Assembly: GCF_947072475.1 (NCBI RefSeq)
Contig: NZ_CAMTIA010000008.1
Location: forward strand, 22,486-86,485
DNA: 64,000 bases
Reading direction: 5' to 3'
Origin: an uncultured Deefgea sp.
GTDB taxonomy: Bacteria > Pseudomonadota > Gammaproteobacteria > Burkholderiales > Chitinibacteraceae
Shown: piece by piece, positions 16,426 to 25,453 of the stretch
How positions within the stretch are numbered: position 1 is the first letter of the stretch
How the letters are laid out: every line of letters begins with the position of its first letter
Notes under the pieces: generated by a model
What the model was told of the DNA's origin: nothing
Seen by the model: only the letters and a program-made list of their open reading frames with translations
Databases searched by the model: none
Made by a program: the position numbers and the translations under genes

Positions 16426-17470
16426 TTTTAAACAAGACCGACCATGCCACGCTGCGCCACGGCATGGTGGTAATTTATTGGCAGTACAAGCGCGTTTTGG
16501 TGGCGGCGACGCTGATTGGCTCGATTGCTCAACGGGAATTTCGCCTTACAGTTATCCTTTACCCGCGATGCCCGAATCGGTCGCGCAGCGTTTGCCGCAA
16601 ATCAGCGCTGAGTTTTGGGCGGTGCTTAAAGCTTATTACGGTAGTGCGCAGTGTTTGCCGGTGGCCGGATCGCAAGCGGCGATTGTGGCTTTGCCGCAGT
16701 TGCGCGCGCCTTGCCACGTTGGCGTTTTGCGTTTGTCGTATGCCGAGCATGCTTGGCGGTGGCAACAGGCTGGGCATACGGTGAGTTTGCTGGCGCGAAA
16801 CGAGATCGATGCCGCGCTCGATACGCTGGACGTGCTGATTTTAGTTAATCCCAACAATCCCGATGGTCAGTGCTGGACGGCGCAGCAATTATTGGCGATG
16901 CACGACAAATTGGCCGCGCGCGGCGCTTGGTTGATTGTTGATGAAGCGTTTATTGATGTCGATGCTGCAGAGAGTGTGTGTCAAGCTGCGAGCCAGAATA
17001 ATCGCTCTGGCCTGATTGTTTTGCGCGGCATTGGCAAGTTTTTTGGTTTGGCGGGCTTACGTTTGGGCTTTGTTTTTGCCGATAAAAAGATTTTAGCGGC
17101 CTTAGGTGAATATATCGGCCCATGGGCGGTGAGCGGCCCAGCGCTATGGGCAGGGCAATTGGCCTTGGCCGATACGGCTTGGCAGCAAATGCAGCGTTCA
17201 CGTTTGCTGCAAGAAGCACAAAGCTTAAAAGCGCATTTAATCGCTCAAGGTTTGCCCCCGAGTGGTGATCATCCGCTGATGCAGTTTTGTGTGGTCGATC
17301 AAATTGATCAATGGGGGTATGCGCTGGCAGCCAATGGCATATATGCTCGGGTGTTCAATACCCAAGATGTTGGTATTAATGCGCTGCGTTTTGGCGCGTT
17401 AACGCTACAGCAACATGCTGAGTTTGCGCAGCGCTTGGCGCGCGCCGCAGCGCAAGTTCAATCGACTTAG
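16418..17470 (+). CDS. cobD: L-threonine-O-3-phosphate decarboxylase-type aminotransferase
   Basis: This PLP enzyme of the class I/II aminotransferase fold makes aminopropanol phosphate, the partner used by CbiB. It has 350 residues. Visible features are the N-terminal HGGNLLAVQARFG, the LDCSTGISPYSYPLP substrate-side motif, LVNPNNPDGQ, LIVDEAFIDV and the PLP-lysine region LRGIGKFFGLAGLRLGFVFA, where the lysine of GKFF is the Schiff-base residue. It starts with GTG at 16418 inside cbiB. The Pseudomonas name would be cobC. The gene order cbiB-cobD supports the assignment over a histidinol-phosphate aminotransferase. Confidence 0.88.
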   Translation: MADFKQDRPCHAAPRHGGNLLAVQARFGGGDADWLDCSTGISPYSYPLPAMPESVAQRLPQISAEFWAVLKAYYGSAQCLPVAGSQAAIVALPQLRAPCHVGVLRLSYAEHAWRWQQAGHTVSLLARNEIDAALDTLDVLILVNPNNPDGQCWTAQQLLAMHDKLAARGAWLIVDEAFIDVDAAESVCQAASQNNRSGLIVLRGIGKFFGLAGLRLGFVFADKKILAALGEYIGPWAVSGPALWAGQLALADTAWQQMQRSRLLQEAQSLKAHLIAQGLPPSGDHPLMQFCVVDQIDQWGYALAANGIYARVFNTQDVGINALRFGALTLQQHAEFAQRLARAAAQVQST

Positions 17471-17478
17471 GATTCACC

Positions 17479-18267
17479 ATGTTAGGCCCACAAAAAATTG
17501 CGTGTTTAAGTAGCGAAACCGTTGAAGTGCTGTATGCCTTGGGGCAACAGCATCGTATTGCAGGGATCTCGGCTTTTTCGCGCCACCCGGCTGGTGTGAC
17601 TAAAAATCATCCGATTATTTGCGGGTTTTCTAGCGCCAAAGTCGAGAAAATCTTGGCGGTTGAACCCGATTTGATTTTGGCGTATTCAAGCTTACAAGGC
17701 GAGATGGTCAAAGAGTGCGTTTTAGCGGGCTATGAAGTGCTGTTTTTTAATCAGCGCAGCATCGCCGGTATTTTTAAGATGATTCGCACCTTGGGTTTAT
17801 TGCTCGACTGTACTAAGCGCGCCAATGCCTTAATTGCCGAGTTAAACGCACAAATTGCTGCCGCCAAATTAGCCGCGACGCACTTTGCGTGGCGGCCCAA
17901 AGTGTATTTCGAAGAGTGGCATACGCCGCTGTATACCGGTATTTTTTGGGTGTCGGAGCTGATCGAGATTGCCGGTGGTGAAGATATTTTTGCATCGATT
18001 TCGCCGGCAGTGCGCGCTAAAGATCGCACCGTGACGCCAGAACAAGTGATCGCAGGCGCGCCAGATTTAATTCTTGGTAGTTGGTGTGGGCAAGCTTTTG
18101 AGCCGGAATGCGTAGCAGCGCGAGCTGGCTGGGACGGCATTGCTGCAGTGAAAAATCAGCAAGTATTTGCAATCCAAAGCGAAGATTTACTCGTTCCCGG
18201 TATTACGGCCATTACCCGTGGCTTGCCGCAGATCCAAGCGTATATTCGCCAGCTGTGCGAGCAGTAA
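17479..18267 (+). CDS. Cobalamin-binding protein, BtuF-like but without signal peptide
   Basis: The 262-residue protein has the two-lobed periplasmic-binding fold of BtuF (IACLSSETVEVLYALG, VEKILAVEPDLILAYS, VTPEQVIAGAPDLILGSW). It begins directly with MLGPQKIACLSS, with no export signal, so it appears cytoplasmic. A true BtuF with a signal peptide is encoded at 21124. Similar signal-less proteins accompany cobalamin genes in other proteobacteria and are annotated only as cobalamin-binding. Its place between cobD and cobO suggests handling or sensing of a corrinoid inside the cell. That is an inference. Confidence 0.75.
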   Translation: MLGPQKIACLSSETVEVLYALGQQHRIAGISAFSRHPAGVTKNHPIICGFSSAKVEKILAVEPDLILAYSSLQGEMVKECVLAGYEVLFFNQRSIAGIFKMIRTLGLLLDCTKRANALIAELNAQIAAAKLAATHFAWRPKVYFEEWHTPLYTGIFWVSELIEIAGGEDIFASISPAVRAKDRTVTPEQVIAGAPDLILGSWCGQAFEPECVAARAGWDGIAAVKNQQVFAIQSEDLLVPGITAITRGLPQIQAYIRQLCEQ

Positions 18268-18302
18268 AATCGACTATTTATTTTAATTTCGGAGTTGTCA
18301 GC

Positions 18303-18905
18303 ATGAGTCAAGACCTAGCTAAAAACGAGCGCCACACCGCGCGCATGGCGCGTAAAAAAGCGATTATCGACGCGCATATCGCTGAAGCCAATATCGACAC
18401 CGGCATCATGATTTTGCTGACTGGTAACGGTAAAGGAAAATCATCGTCGGCTTTTGGCATGGTGGCGCGCGCCATTGGTCATGGGCTTAAAGTGGGCGTG
18501 GTGCAATTTATTAAAAACCGCACCGACACCGGCGAAGAAGCTTTTTTGGGCCAGCACTGCGAATGGCATGTGATGGGGGACGGGTTTACTTGGGAAACAC
18601 AAAACTTTGACGCCGACAAAGCCCGCTCAGAAACCGCTTGGGCGATGGCGGCCAAAATGCTGAACGATCCAAGCTACGACGTGGTGGTGCTTGACGAGTT
18701 GACGTATTGCTTGTCTTACAAATACCTCGATAAAGACATCGTATTGCGCGATTTAGAATCGCGCCCCGAAATGCAACACGTCGTCGTCACCGGCCGCGCC
18801 GCGATTACTGAATTGCATGAAATCGCCGATACCATCACTGTTTTGGCTGATGAAAAACATGCATACAAATCAGGGATCAGAGCGCAGAAGGGTTTGGAAT
18901 GGTAA
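18303..18905 (+). CDS. cobO: Corrinoid adenosyltransferase (CobO/BtuR/CobA type)
   Basis: The enzyme transfers the adenosyl group from ATP to cob(I)alamin or cob(I)yrinic acid diamide. It has 200 residues. The P-loop is GNGKGKSSSAFGM near residues 39-51, followed by VGVVQFIKN and the VVLDELTYCLSYKYLD block; the C terminus KSGIRAQKGLEW is characteristic. I chose the ATG at 18303 because GGAG lies ten bases before it and family members start MSQDL-like. The frame is open further upstream into the previous gene, but that would not add a domain. Confidence 0.95.
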   Translation: MSQDLAKNERHTARMARKKAIIDAHIAEANIDTGIMILLTGNGKGKSSSAFGMVARAIGHGLKVGVVQFIKNRTDTGEEAFLGQHCEWHVMGDGFTWETQNFDADKARSETAWAMAAKMLNDPSYDVVVLDELTYCLSYKYLDKDIVLRDLESRPEMQHVVVTGRAAITELHEIADTITVLADEKHAYKSGIRAQKGLEW

Positions 18906-19259
18906 TTGCCTCTGCGATGGGTGTTTAAGGCTAGGCTGCTCATGTTTTCTTGATGTCAAAAAAACAAGGTAGGGTGTCAATGAGCAACGCGAATTGCACC
19001 GTTGCACCGTATGAGGTTGCGCCCAAAGCGCAATTGCTTAGCGGCGCAATTCGCTGCGCTCATTGACACCCTACGATGGTTTCGGTTTGCGCGTTAAGTA
19101 TTTGATTTGTATCGAAGTAGATTCAACAGCATTCAAACTATCTAAGGATTTCGTACTTAGTTCATCATTAATGAGTCTTTATCTTCTTTTGCCATTAATT
19201 TGTTACGTGCTTTTATTTCAAAAAAATTCTGCAGTTTATTGAATTATGGGTCAAATCTT
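18906..19259. repeat. Gap with a 105-bp inverted repeat and an AT-rich lead-in
   Basis: At 18970-19074 an element starts GTAGGGTGTCAATGAG and ends with its exact reverse complement CTCATTGACACCCTAC. The interior also mirrors itself partly (GCGAATTGC against GCAATTCGC). It has no open frame of interest. From about 19080 the base composition becomes strongly AT-rich and stays so through the HEPN-like part of the next gene, which suggests an inserted segment. No promoter could be named with confidence. Confidence 0.7.
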
Positions 19260-21041
19260 ATGAGTAAGTTTAATACTGAATTGAAGGCAGAGAGATTCTT
19301 GATTATGTCTAAGGATTTTCTTGTTGCAGCAAAAAGATCAAAGGAAATCAAGGTAGAAAATGGTAAGTTTGAAGAGGCAACTATTCCGGCAGTTGTGTGC
19401 CTTGCTTTTGCAATTGAGCTTGCTCTCAAGGCCGTTTATATTTTTGAGAATAGAAAATTAGTATCTGGGCATGAGTTATTAAAGCTTTTTCGTAAACTTA
19501 GTAGTGAATCTAAGCAAAAGATTAAAGCGGCAGTAGTTTTGCCTAGTTATCCTCGATATGTTACCCCTCGTACATTTGAAGACGTTCTTGCATCACATAG
19601 TAAGGCATTTGAGGATTGGCGTTATGCTTGTGAAGGAAAAAAGGACTTAATAGCAGACCAAGATTTTTTACTGAATTTTGCTGAAAATGTACAGTGTGTT
19701 GCTGAAAAATTGCGTGCTCAATTGTCCGATATAGTAATTAAGGATGATAGTTTGCTGTATTCAGCTCATGTTTTATTGATCGCCGCCCCATCCTCAGGCT
19801 CTGGCAAAACCACCATCACTGCGGGCCTCGCTTGGCTGTATCGGCGCCAAGGTCTGCGCGTCAAGGTTTTCAAATGTGGGCCCGATTTTCTCGATCCCTT
19901 GCTGCTGGGTTTTGCCAGCGGCGCGCCGGTGGATAATCTCGATTTATGGCTGGTCGGTGAGGATTTGTGCCGGCAAATGCTGGCGGACGCGGCACGCGAT
20001 TTTGATGTGATTTTGATTGAGTCGGTGATGGGATTGTTTGACGGTGAGCCGAGTACCGCTGATTTGGCGGTGCAGTTGGGCTTGCCGGTGTTGGCGGTGA
20101 TTGACGCAGGCGCAATGGCGCAGACCTTTGGTGCGTTGGCGTTTGGCTTGGCGCATTATCGTGCGGATTTGCCGTTTTTTGGCGTGCTGGCCAATAAAGT
20201 GGCGGGTGAGCGGCATGCGCAGATGTTGCAAGAATCAGCACCGTCAGCGCACTGGCAAGGTTGGCTTGGCCGCGTTGAGCCGCTACCTGAGCGCCATTTG
20301 GGTTTGGCGTTGCCAGCAGAAATTCCCGATTTAGCTGAGAAACTCGATGCAATAGCCGATGTGTTGGCGTCGCAGCCTATTGGAGAGGCCAAAAACCTGC
20401 CGCAGATTGAATTTGCCGCGCCGATTGCCAGCGAAATAGCGCCGTTGCTGGCGGGGAAACGGATTGCAATTGCGCGCGATGCGGCGTTTTGTTTTATTTA
20501 TCCGGCTAATTTAGCGTGTTTGAGCGCTTTGGGCGCTGAGCTCAAGTTTTTCTCTCCGTTGGCGCAGCAATCTTTACCCGAGTGCGACGCCGTGTGGCTG
20601 CCCGGTGGTTATCCCGAGTTGCACGCTGAGCAGTTGGCTGCGCACCCGACGCTGGCGATTGAATTGGCGCAGCATGTGGCTGAGGACAAACCCATTTGGG
20701 CCGAATGCGGCGGGATGATTGCATTGTGTGAATCGCTGACTTTGATTGATGGCGCAGTGCACGCGATGTGGGGCGTGTTGCCCGCGCAGGTGGCGATGCA
20801 AACCCGCTTAGCTGCACTTGGGCCACAAAGTTTTGACCTGGGATCGGGCGCGCTGCGTGGCCATACGTTTCATTATTCAACAATGCAGACGCAGCTTGAA
20901 CCTATAGGGTATGGTTCGCCATGCCGCTTAGGATCTGGCGCTGAGGCCATATACCGGCAAGGTAGTTTGCAGGCTTCGTATTTACATGCGTGGTTTATGA
21001 GTCATCCTGTGGCGACGGCGGCCTTGTTTGGCGCGGTTTGA
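19260..21041 (+). CDS. cbiA: HEPN-like domain fused to cobyrinate a,c-diamide synthase (CbiA/CobB)
   Basis: Residues 1-164 or so (from the ATG at 19260) form an AT-rich domain unlike CbiA. ERFLIMSKDFLVAAKRS, PAVVCLAFAIELALKAVYI, GHELLKLFRKL and AFEDWRYACEG resemble HEPN-superfamily proteins; the classical R-x4-6-H catalytic motif is not evident. From residue 165 the protein is a complete CbiA. It has the P-loop IAAPSSGSGKTT, KCGPDFLDP and IESVMGLFDG, then a glutamine amidotransferase domain with Cys in WAECGGMIAL and His in SYLHAWF. CbiA amidates cobyrinate at the a and c side chains. The fusion is in frame without a stop. CbiA alone could start at TTG 19752. An in-frame TTG at 19200 is an alternative start for the fusion. 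Confidence 0.85.
   Translation: MSKFNTELKAERFLIMSKDFLVAAKRSKEIKVENGKFEEATIPAVVCLAFAIELALKAVYIFENRKLVSGHELLKLFRKLSSESKQKIKAAVVLPSYPRYVTPRTFEDVLASHSKAFEDWRYACEGKKDLIADQDFLLNFAENVQCVAEKLRAQLSDIVIKDDSLLYSAHVLLIAAPSSGSGKTTITAGLAWLYRRQGLRVKVFKCGPDFLDPLLLGFASGAPVDNLDLWLVGEDLCRQMLADAARDFDVILIESVMGLFDGEPSTADLAVQLGLPVLAVIDAGAMAQTFGALAFGLAHYRADLPFFGVLANKVAGERHAQMLQESAPSAHWQGWLGRVEPLPERHLGLALPAEIPDLAEKLDAIADVLASQPIGEAKNLPQIEFAAPIASEIAPLLAGKRIAIARDAAFCFIYPANLACLSALGAELKFFSPLAQQSLPECDAVWLPGGYPELHAEQLAAHPTLAIELAQHVAEDKPIWAECGGMIALCESLTLIDGAVHAMWGVLPAQVAMQTRLAALGPQSFDLGSGALRGHTFHYSTMQTQLEPIGYGSPCRLGSGAEAIYRQGSLQASYLHAWFMSHPVATAALFGAV
19740..19754 (+). promoter_or_regulatory. Possible internal ribosome-binding site and TTG start for CbiA alone
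   Basis: AAGGA (19740-19744) lies seven bases before an in-frame TTG (19752-19754). Starting there would give MLYSAHVLLIAAPSSGSGKT, a normal CbiA N terminus of 429 residues in total. This could be the relic start of the gene before the upstream domain was inserted. Confidence 0.45.
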
Positions 21042-21123
21042 TGGCATGGTTTGATCGTTGGCTTTGACGATAGATGGCATGGCTGGGCGGTATTAATAAT
21101 GTGTATCAAGATTGGAATTAAAT

Positions 21124-22011
21124 ATGAGTTTTAAATTGAAACTGGCTGTGATGGTTGTGACTGCTTCGTTAGCGACTGCGGCAGTGAACGCGGCAGTGAG
21201 TGTGCAAGATGATTTAGGCGTGACGGTCACGCTAGCCAAACCCGCAGCGCGCATTATTAGCTTGGCACCGCATGCGACTGAAGATTTATTTGCCATTGGC
21301 GCGGGGGATTTGATTGTTGGCGCGGTCAATTACAGTGATTATCCGGCCAAGGCCAAAGAGATTGAGCGCATTGGTGGGTATAACGGTTTTGATTTAGAGC
21401 GCATTCGGGCGCTGAAACCGGATTTAATTATTGCTTGGGGTAGCGGCAATCCACAGCGCCAGCTTGATCAAATTAAGCAGCTGGGGATTCCGGTTTTTAC
21501 TACTTTTTCTAAAAAAATGGCCGATGTGCCAACGGTGCTTGAGCGCTTGGGCGTATTAACCCAGCAAACCGCTGGCGCGGCCAAGGCGGCGAAAAACTAT
21601 CGCGATCAATTGGCGCGGTTAGAAAAAACCTATTCAAATCGAGCGCCAGTACGGGTGTTTTATCAGATTTGGGATCGGCCTTTAATGACGATCAATAACA
21701 CGCAGATTATTTCGGATGTAATGCGCTTATGCGGCGCGGTGAATGTGTTTGGCCATTTGCCAGAGCTCACGCCCAAAGTGGATGTCGAGGCGGTGTTGGT
21801 CGCTAATCCAGATGCGATTATGACGAGTGGCGAGCCGGGGGTGAAGGGCGATGTTCTGGCGAGCTGGCAGCGCTGGAAAAACCTAAAAGCGGCGCAAAAT
21901 AAGCAATTTTATGTGCTGCCCAAAGACATCATTAGCCGCATGGGGCCACGCTTGGTCGATGGCGCGCAAGCGATGTGCGAAGCGGTAGAGCAAGTTCGGC
22001 AGGTGAAATAA
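21124..22011 (+). CDS. btuF: Periplasmic vitamin B12-binding protein of the ABC transporter
   Basis: BtuF hands B12 to the BtuCD importer. The 295-residue protein starts with a signal peptide (MSFKLKLAVMVVTASLATAA, cleavage near VNA-AVSV). It has the two-lobe helical-backbone fold: RIISLAPHATEDLFAIGAGDLIVGAV, YNGFDLERIRALKPDLIIAWGSGNP and FYQIWDRPLMTINNTQIISDVMRLCGAVN. The ATG at 21124 follows TTGGAATTAA, which gives a weak GGA site; a TTG at 21112 would add four residues. It is followed by btuC and btuD, making a full importer. It differs from the signal-less homologue at 17479. Confidence 0.9.
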   Translation: MSFKLKLAVMVVTASLATAAVNAAVSVQDDLGVTVTLAKPAARIISLAPHATEDLFAIGAGDLIVGAVNYSDYPAKAKEIERIGGYNGFDLERIRALKPDLIIAWGSGNPQRQLDQIKQLGIPVFTTFSKKMADVPTVLERLGVLTQQTAGAAKAAKNYRDQLARLEKTYSNRAPVRVFYQIWDRPLMTINNTQIISDVMRLCGAVNVFGHLPELTPKVDVEAVLVANPDAIMTSGEPGVKGDVLASWQRWKNLKAAQNKQFYVLPKDIISRMGPRLVDGAQAMCEAVEQVRQVK

Positions 22012-22047
22012 TGCGCTGTAATGCAGACGTTGCTGGGGAATAAAGTG

Positions 22048-23034
22048 ATGAATTTGGCGCGGTTAACACCGCAAAAAACGCTGCTCACGCTGAGTATTTT
22101 ATTACTTGTGCTATTGCTGAGCGTAATCATCAGTGTGTCGGTGGGCAGTACGTCGCTGCGGCCATGGCAATTTTGGTATGACAACGCCGAATCGGCGTTG
22201 GCGCGCGATGTGGTGCTTGAGTTGAGATTGCCGCGCACGGTGTCGGCTTTGGTGGTGGGCGGCTTATTGGCTTTGGCGGGTACTTTGCAGCAAGTCTTGC
22301 TGCGTAACCCTTTGGCCGACCCTTATATACTGGGTACCTCGGGTGGCGCCAGTGTGGGTGCACTATTGGCGCTATTACTGGGGGTGGGTACTTTGGGCGT
22401 GAATGCCGCCGCTGGCACCGGTGCTTTATTGAGTATTTTGATTGTTTTTTTGCTGGCTGGGCGTGATCGATCGAGTACGCAAACCCGATTATTGTTGACT
22501 GGCGTGGCGTTGGCGGCATTTTGTGGCGCTTTGTCGTCTTTATTGCTGAGTATGGCCCCCGATGGTTTATTGCGCGGCATGGTGTTTTGGTTGATGGGTG
22601 ATTTGGCGGGCGCGCATTGGCAATCGGGGGCGGCGGTGCTGTGTATTCTTTTGCTGCTGGTCTGGCCCTTGGCGCGTGAGCTCAATATTATGGGGATGTC
22701 CGCCGAATCGGCGCATGCCTTGGGTTTAAATCATCAGCGCTTGCGCTGGGTGCTGTATTTTGCTGCCGCTTTAGCCAGCGCTTTGGCGGTTACCACTGCG
22801 GGGATGATCGGCTTTGTCGGTTTGATTGTGCCGCATGCGCTGCGATTGATGATTGGCCAAGATTTGCGCTTGTTATTACCGGCGGCGACGTTGGCGGGCG
22901 GGATTGTTTTGCTGTGGGCCGATATCATTGCTCGCACTTTGATTGCGCCGCAGCAGTTGCCTGTGGGTGTAGTGATGGCGCTGTTGGGTGTGCCGGCGTT
23001 TTTGTATTTATTAAGTCGGCGGGCCGTGCGATGA
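22048..23034 (+). CDS. btuC: Vitamin B12 ABC transporter permease (FecCD family)
   Basis: BtuC is the membrane channel of the B12 importer. The family is FecCD, with about ten transmembrane helices; the 328 residues fit. The signatures RLPRTVSALVVGGLLALAGTLQQVLLRNPLADPYILGTSGGASVGA and the cytoplasmic coupling region GMSAESAHALGL are present, as is GMIGFVGLIVPHALRLM near the C terminus. I prefer the ATG at 22048, with GGGGA nine bases ahead; an upstream ATG at 22021 has no site. It overlaps btuD by four bases (ATGA). Confidence 0.9.
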   Translation: MNLARLTPQKTLLTLSILLLVLLLSVIISVSVGSTSLRPWQFWYDNAESALARDVVLELRLPRTVSALVVGGLLALAGTLQQVLLRNPLADPYILGTSGGASVGALLALLLGVGTLGVNAAAGTGALLSILIVFLLAGRDRSSTQTRLLLTGVALAAFCGALSSLLLSMAPDGLLRGMVFWLMGDLAGAHWQSGAAVLCILLLLVWPLARELNIMGMSAESAHALGLNHQRLRWVLYFAAALASALAVTTAGMIGFVGLIVPHALRLMIGQDLRLLLPAATLAGGIVLLWADIIARTLIAPQQLPVGVVMALLGVPAFLYLLSRRAVR

Positions 23035-23816
23035 GCGTTCAAGCAATCTCAATGCAGCTAGAGCAAGTGCGTATTGCGCAAGCGGATCGCTGCTTGATTC
23101 GTGATTTGTCATTGCATATTCAGCCGGGGGAAGTGTGGCTGGTGTTGGGCGAAAATGGCTGCGGTAAAAGTACTTTATTATCCGCAATGGCCGGTTGGCA
23201 TGCGCTGGCAGCGGGAGTGGTTGCGCTGCAAGGGCGAGCTTGGGGCGATTGGCCGCATGGTGAGCGCGCTAAAATGCTGGCATGGCAAACGCAGCAAGAT
23301 GAATGCCCATTCCCCCTCACGGTGTTGGAAAAAGTCCTCACTGGCCGCCATCCGCATTTACCCCGTTTTGCTTGGGAAAGTGCCGCCGACGTGGCTTTGG
23401 CACGCGAGCAATTGGCGCGGCTGGATTTGTCCTTGCTGGCAGGGCGTGATTTGGCGACTTTGTCCGGTGGCGAGCGCCGCCGCGTGGCTTTGGCCACCGC
23501 CTTAACGCAAGACGCGCCGTTGTTATTGCTCGATGAGCCTTTGTCGCAACTTGATTTGCGCCATCAACAGCAAGCGCTGCAGGTGCTCAGTGAAGAGCAG
23601 GCCAAAGGGCGGGCGATGGTGATGGTGACGCATGACCCAAATCATGCGCATTTTTTTGCTGCTGAGCATTGCCGCGTCTTGCTGCTGTTTGGTGATGGCC
23701 GTTGGTTAGCGGGCCCACGCGCTGAGGTCTTGACTGCGGATCATCTGACTGCGCTATACCATCACCCGATTGTTGAAATCAATACGCCAGATCGAGCGTG
23801 GTTTATTCCGCGTTAA
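23031..23816 (+). CDS. btuD: Vitamin B12 ABC transporter ATP-binding protein
   Basis: This 261-residue ATPase powers the BtuCDF importer. It shows Walker A GENGCGKST (about residues 39-47), the Q-loop region LAWQTQQDE, the ABC signature LSGGERRRVALA, Walker B LLLLDEPLSQLD and the switch histidine in MVTHDPNH. The start ATG at 23031 overlaps the btuC stop as ATGA, so translation is coupled. The neighbours btuF and btuC, and the riboswitch-led cluster, support B12 over siderophore transport. Confidence 0.9.
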   Translation: MSVQAISMQLEQVRIAQADRCLIRDLSLHIQPGEVWLVLGENGCGKSTLLSAMAGWHALAAGVVALQGRAWGDWPHGERAKMLAWQTQQDECPFPLTVLEKVLTGRHPHLPRFAWESAADVALAREQLARLDLSLLAGRDLATLSGGERRRVALATALTQDAPLLLLDEPLSQLDLRHQQQALQVLSEEQAKGRAMVMVTHDPNHAHFFAAEHCRVLLLFGDGRWLAGPRAEVLTADHLTALYHHPIVEINTPDRAWFIPR

Positions 23817-23959
23817 CGCTTGTTTGCTTTGCTATTTTAAATCAACCGTGTTGCTTGTCGCGTTGGGCTTTCCTTGTTTGGTTTGGGCTAGATTGACGCC
23901 AGCCAGCGGGCCCAAAACGCCGGATGCAGTACGGTTTTTGTTTTTTGTGGATGAATTTT

Positions 23960-25453
23960 ATGCCGACTTTAATGATTCAAGGTTGTACCTCCGACGCCGG
24001 TAAATCAACGCTCACCGCCGCGCTGTGCCGTTTATTGCTGCGCCGAGGCATCTCGGTGGCCCCATTTAAACCGCAAAATATGGCGCTCAATTCAGCGGTC
24101 ACGCCCGATGGCGGTGAAATCGGCCGTGCGCAGGCGGTGCAGGCGTTTGCTTGTGGTCTAGCGCCGCATACCGATATGAATCCGGTGCTACTCAAGCCCT
24201 CGAGCGATTGCCGCGCACAGGTGATTATTCAAGGCAAATCGATTGGTAACCTCGATGCGGTGGATTATCACGCGTATAAAACCACCGCGCGCGCGGCGGT
24301 GTTTGAATCTTGGCAGCGCTTAGCAGCGCAATACGATTGGGTGTTGGTCGAGGGCGCAGGTAGTCCGGCCGAAGTGAATTTACGCGCTGGCGACATTGCC
24401 AATATGGGCTTTGCCGAAGAAGCCGATTGCCCGGTGTGGCTGGTGGCCGATATTGATCGCGGCGGCGTGTTTGCTCATTTTGTGGGGACTTTGGCGTGTC
24501 TGTCAGAATCAGAGCAGGCGCGAATTCAAGGTTTTATTATTAATCGCTTTCGCGGCGATATTGCACTATTGCAGCCCGGTTGCGATTGGTTAGAGGCCAA
24601 AACCGGCAAGCCAGTGTTGGCCGTGGTGCCGTATTTGCATGGTTTAGACATAGCGGCAGAAGACGCGGTGCCGCGCACGGCGAGTGGTGTTGATGGCGAC
24701 TTTAAAATTGTCATTGCCACTTTGCCACATATATCTAATCACACCGATTTTGATCCGCTGCGCCGAATTGCTGGGATTAACTGCCAATTTGCCAACCCCA
24801 ATCAGCCTTTGCCAGCGTGTGATTTATTGATTTTGCCCGGCAGTAAAAATACGCAAGGCGATTTGGCTTGGTTGCGCCAGCAAGGCTGGGATCAACAGAT
24901 TGCGACGCATTTGCGCTACGGCGGTAAATTGATCGGGGTGTGTGGTGGCTATCAAATGCTGGGCGAACTCATTGTTGATGAGGTGGGTATTGAATCGCAG
25001 CAAGCATCAAGCAATGGTTTGGGCTATATACCCATGAATACTCATTTAGAGCCTGAGAAGCAGTTACGCTTAGTCACGGGGCAGTTGGTGGCCAAGGGAT
25101 TAACGGGCGCGGTGGCCGGTTATGAAATCCATGTCGGGCAAAGTACTTTGCATGGCGACGGCTGGGAGGCTTTGCTGCAATTGGATGATGGTCGAACTGA
25201 AGGGCTGATGTCTAGCGATGGGCAAATCATCGGCACGTATTTGCATGGCTTGTTTGATCAATTACCGGCGTTAACGGCTTTGTTAGCTTGGGCCGGTTGG
25301 CGCGGATCGGTTGATTTGTTGCCCGATGCTGATGCACGGTTGCGATTGGTTAGAGGCCAAAACCGGCAAGCCAGTGTTGGCCGTGGTGCCGTATTTGCAT
25401 GGTTTAGACATAGCGGCAGAAGACGCGGTGCCGCGCACGGCGAGTGGTGTTGA
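23960..25453 (+). pseudogene. cobQ: Cobyric acid synthase, 3' end altered by a tandem duplication
   Basis: CobQ amidates four side chains of adenosylcobyrinate diamide using glutamine and ATP. The frame from ATG 23960 has the N-terminal synthetase motif [31 protein letters not shown] and [12 protein letters not shown]. The amidotransferase domain has Cys in [10 protein letters not shown] and His in GTYLHGLF. A 760-bp tandem duplication (24577-25336, repeated from 25337) breaks the frame after about residue 459. The native last 27 residues are replaced by about 38 unrelated ones ending at 25453. Removing one copy restores a 486-residue protein of normal length. The catalytic parts are complete, so activity may persist. 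Confidence 0.85.
24577..25336 (+). repeat. 760-bp tandem duplication in cobQ, copy 1
   Basis: This block is repeated immediately afterwards. The lines I compared are identical. It starts at CGGTTGCGATTGG and ends at GATGCTGATGCA. The only homology at the breakpoints is a single C, so it looks like a recent illegitimate duplication or an assembly artefact. 760 is not a multiple of three. Confidence 0.95.

Noticed and set aside
20542..20883. Minus-strand frame of 113 codons inside cbiA
   Set aside because: It is antisense to the conserved amidotransferase domain and has no start signals.
22130..22519. Long frames on the minus strand within btuC and btuD
   Set aside because: They are antisense shadows of transporter genes with clear family motifs on the plus strand; the products are Pro/Ser/Arg-rich.
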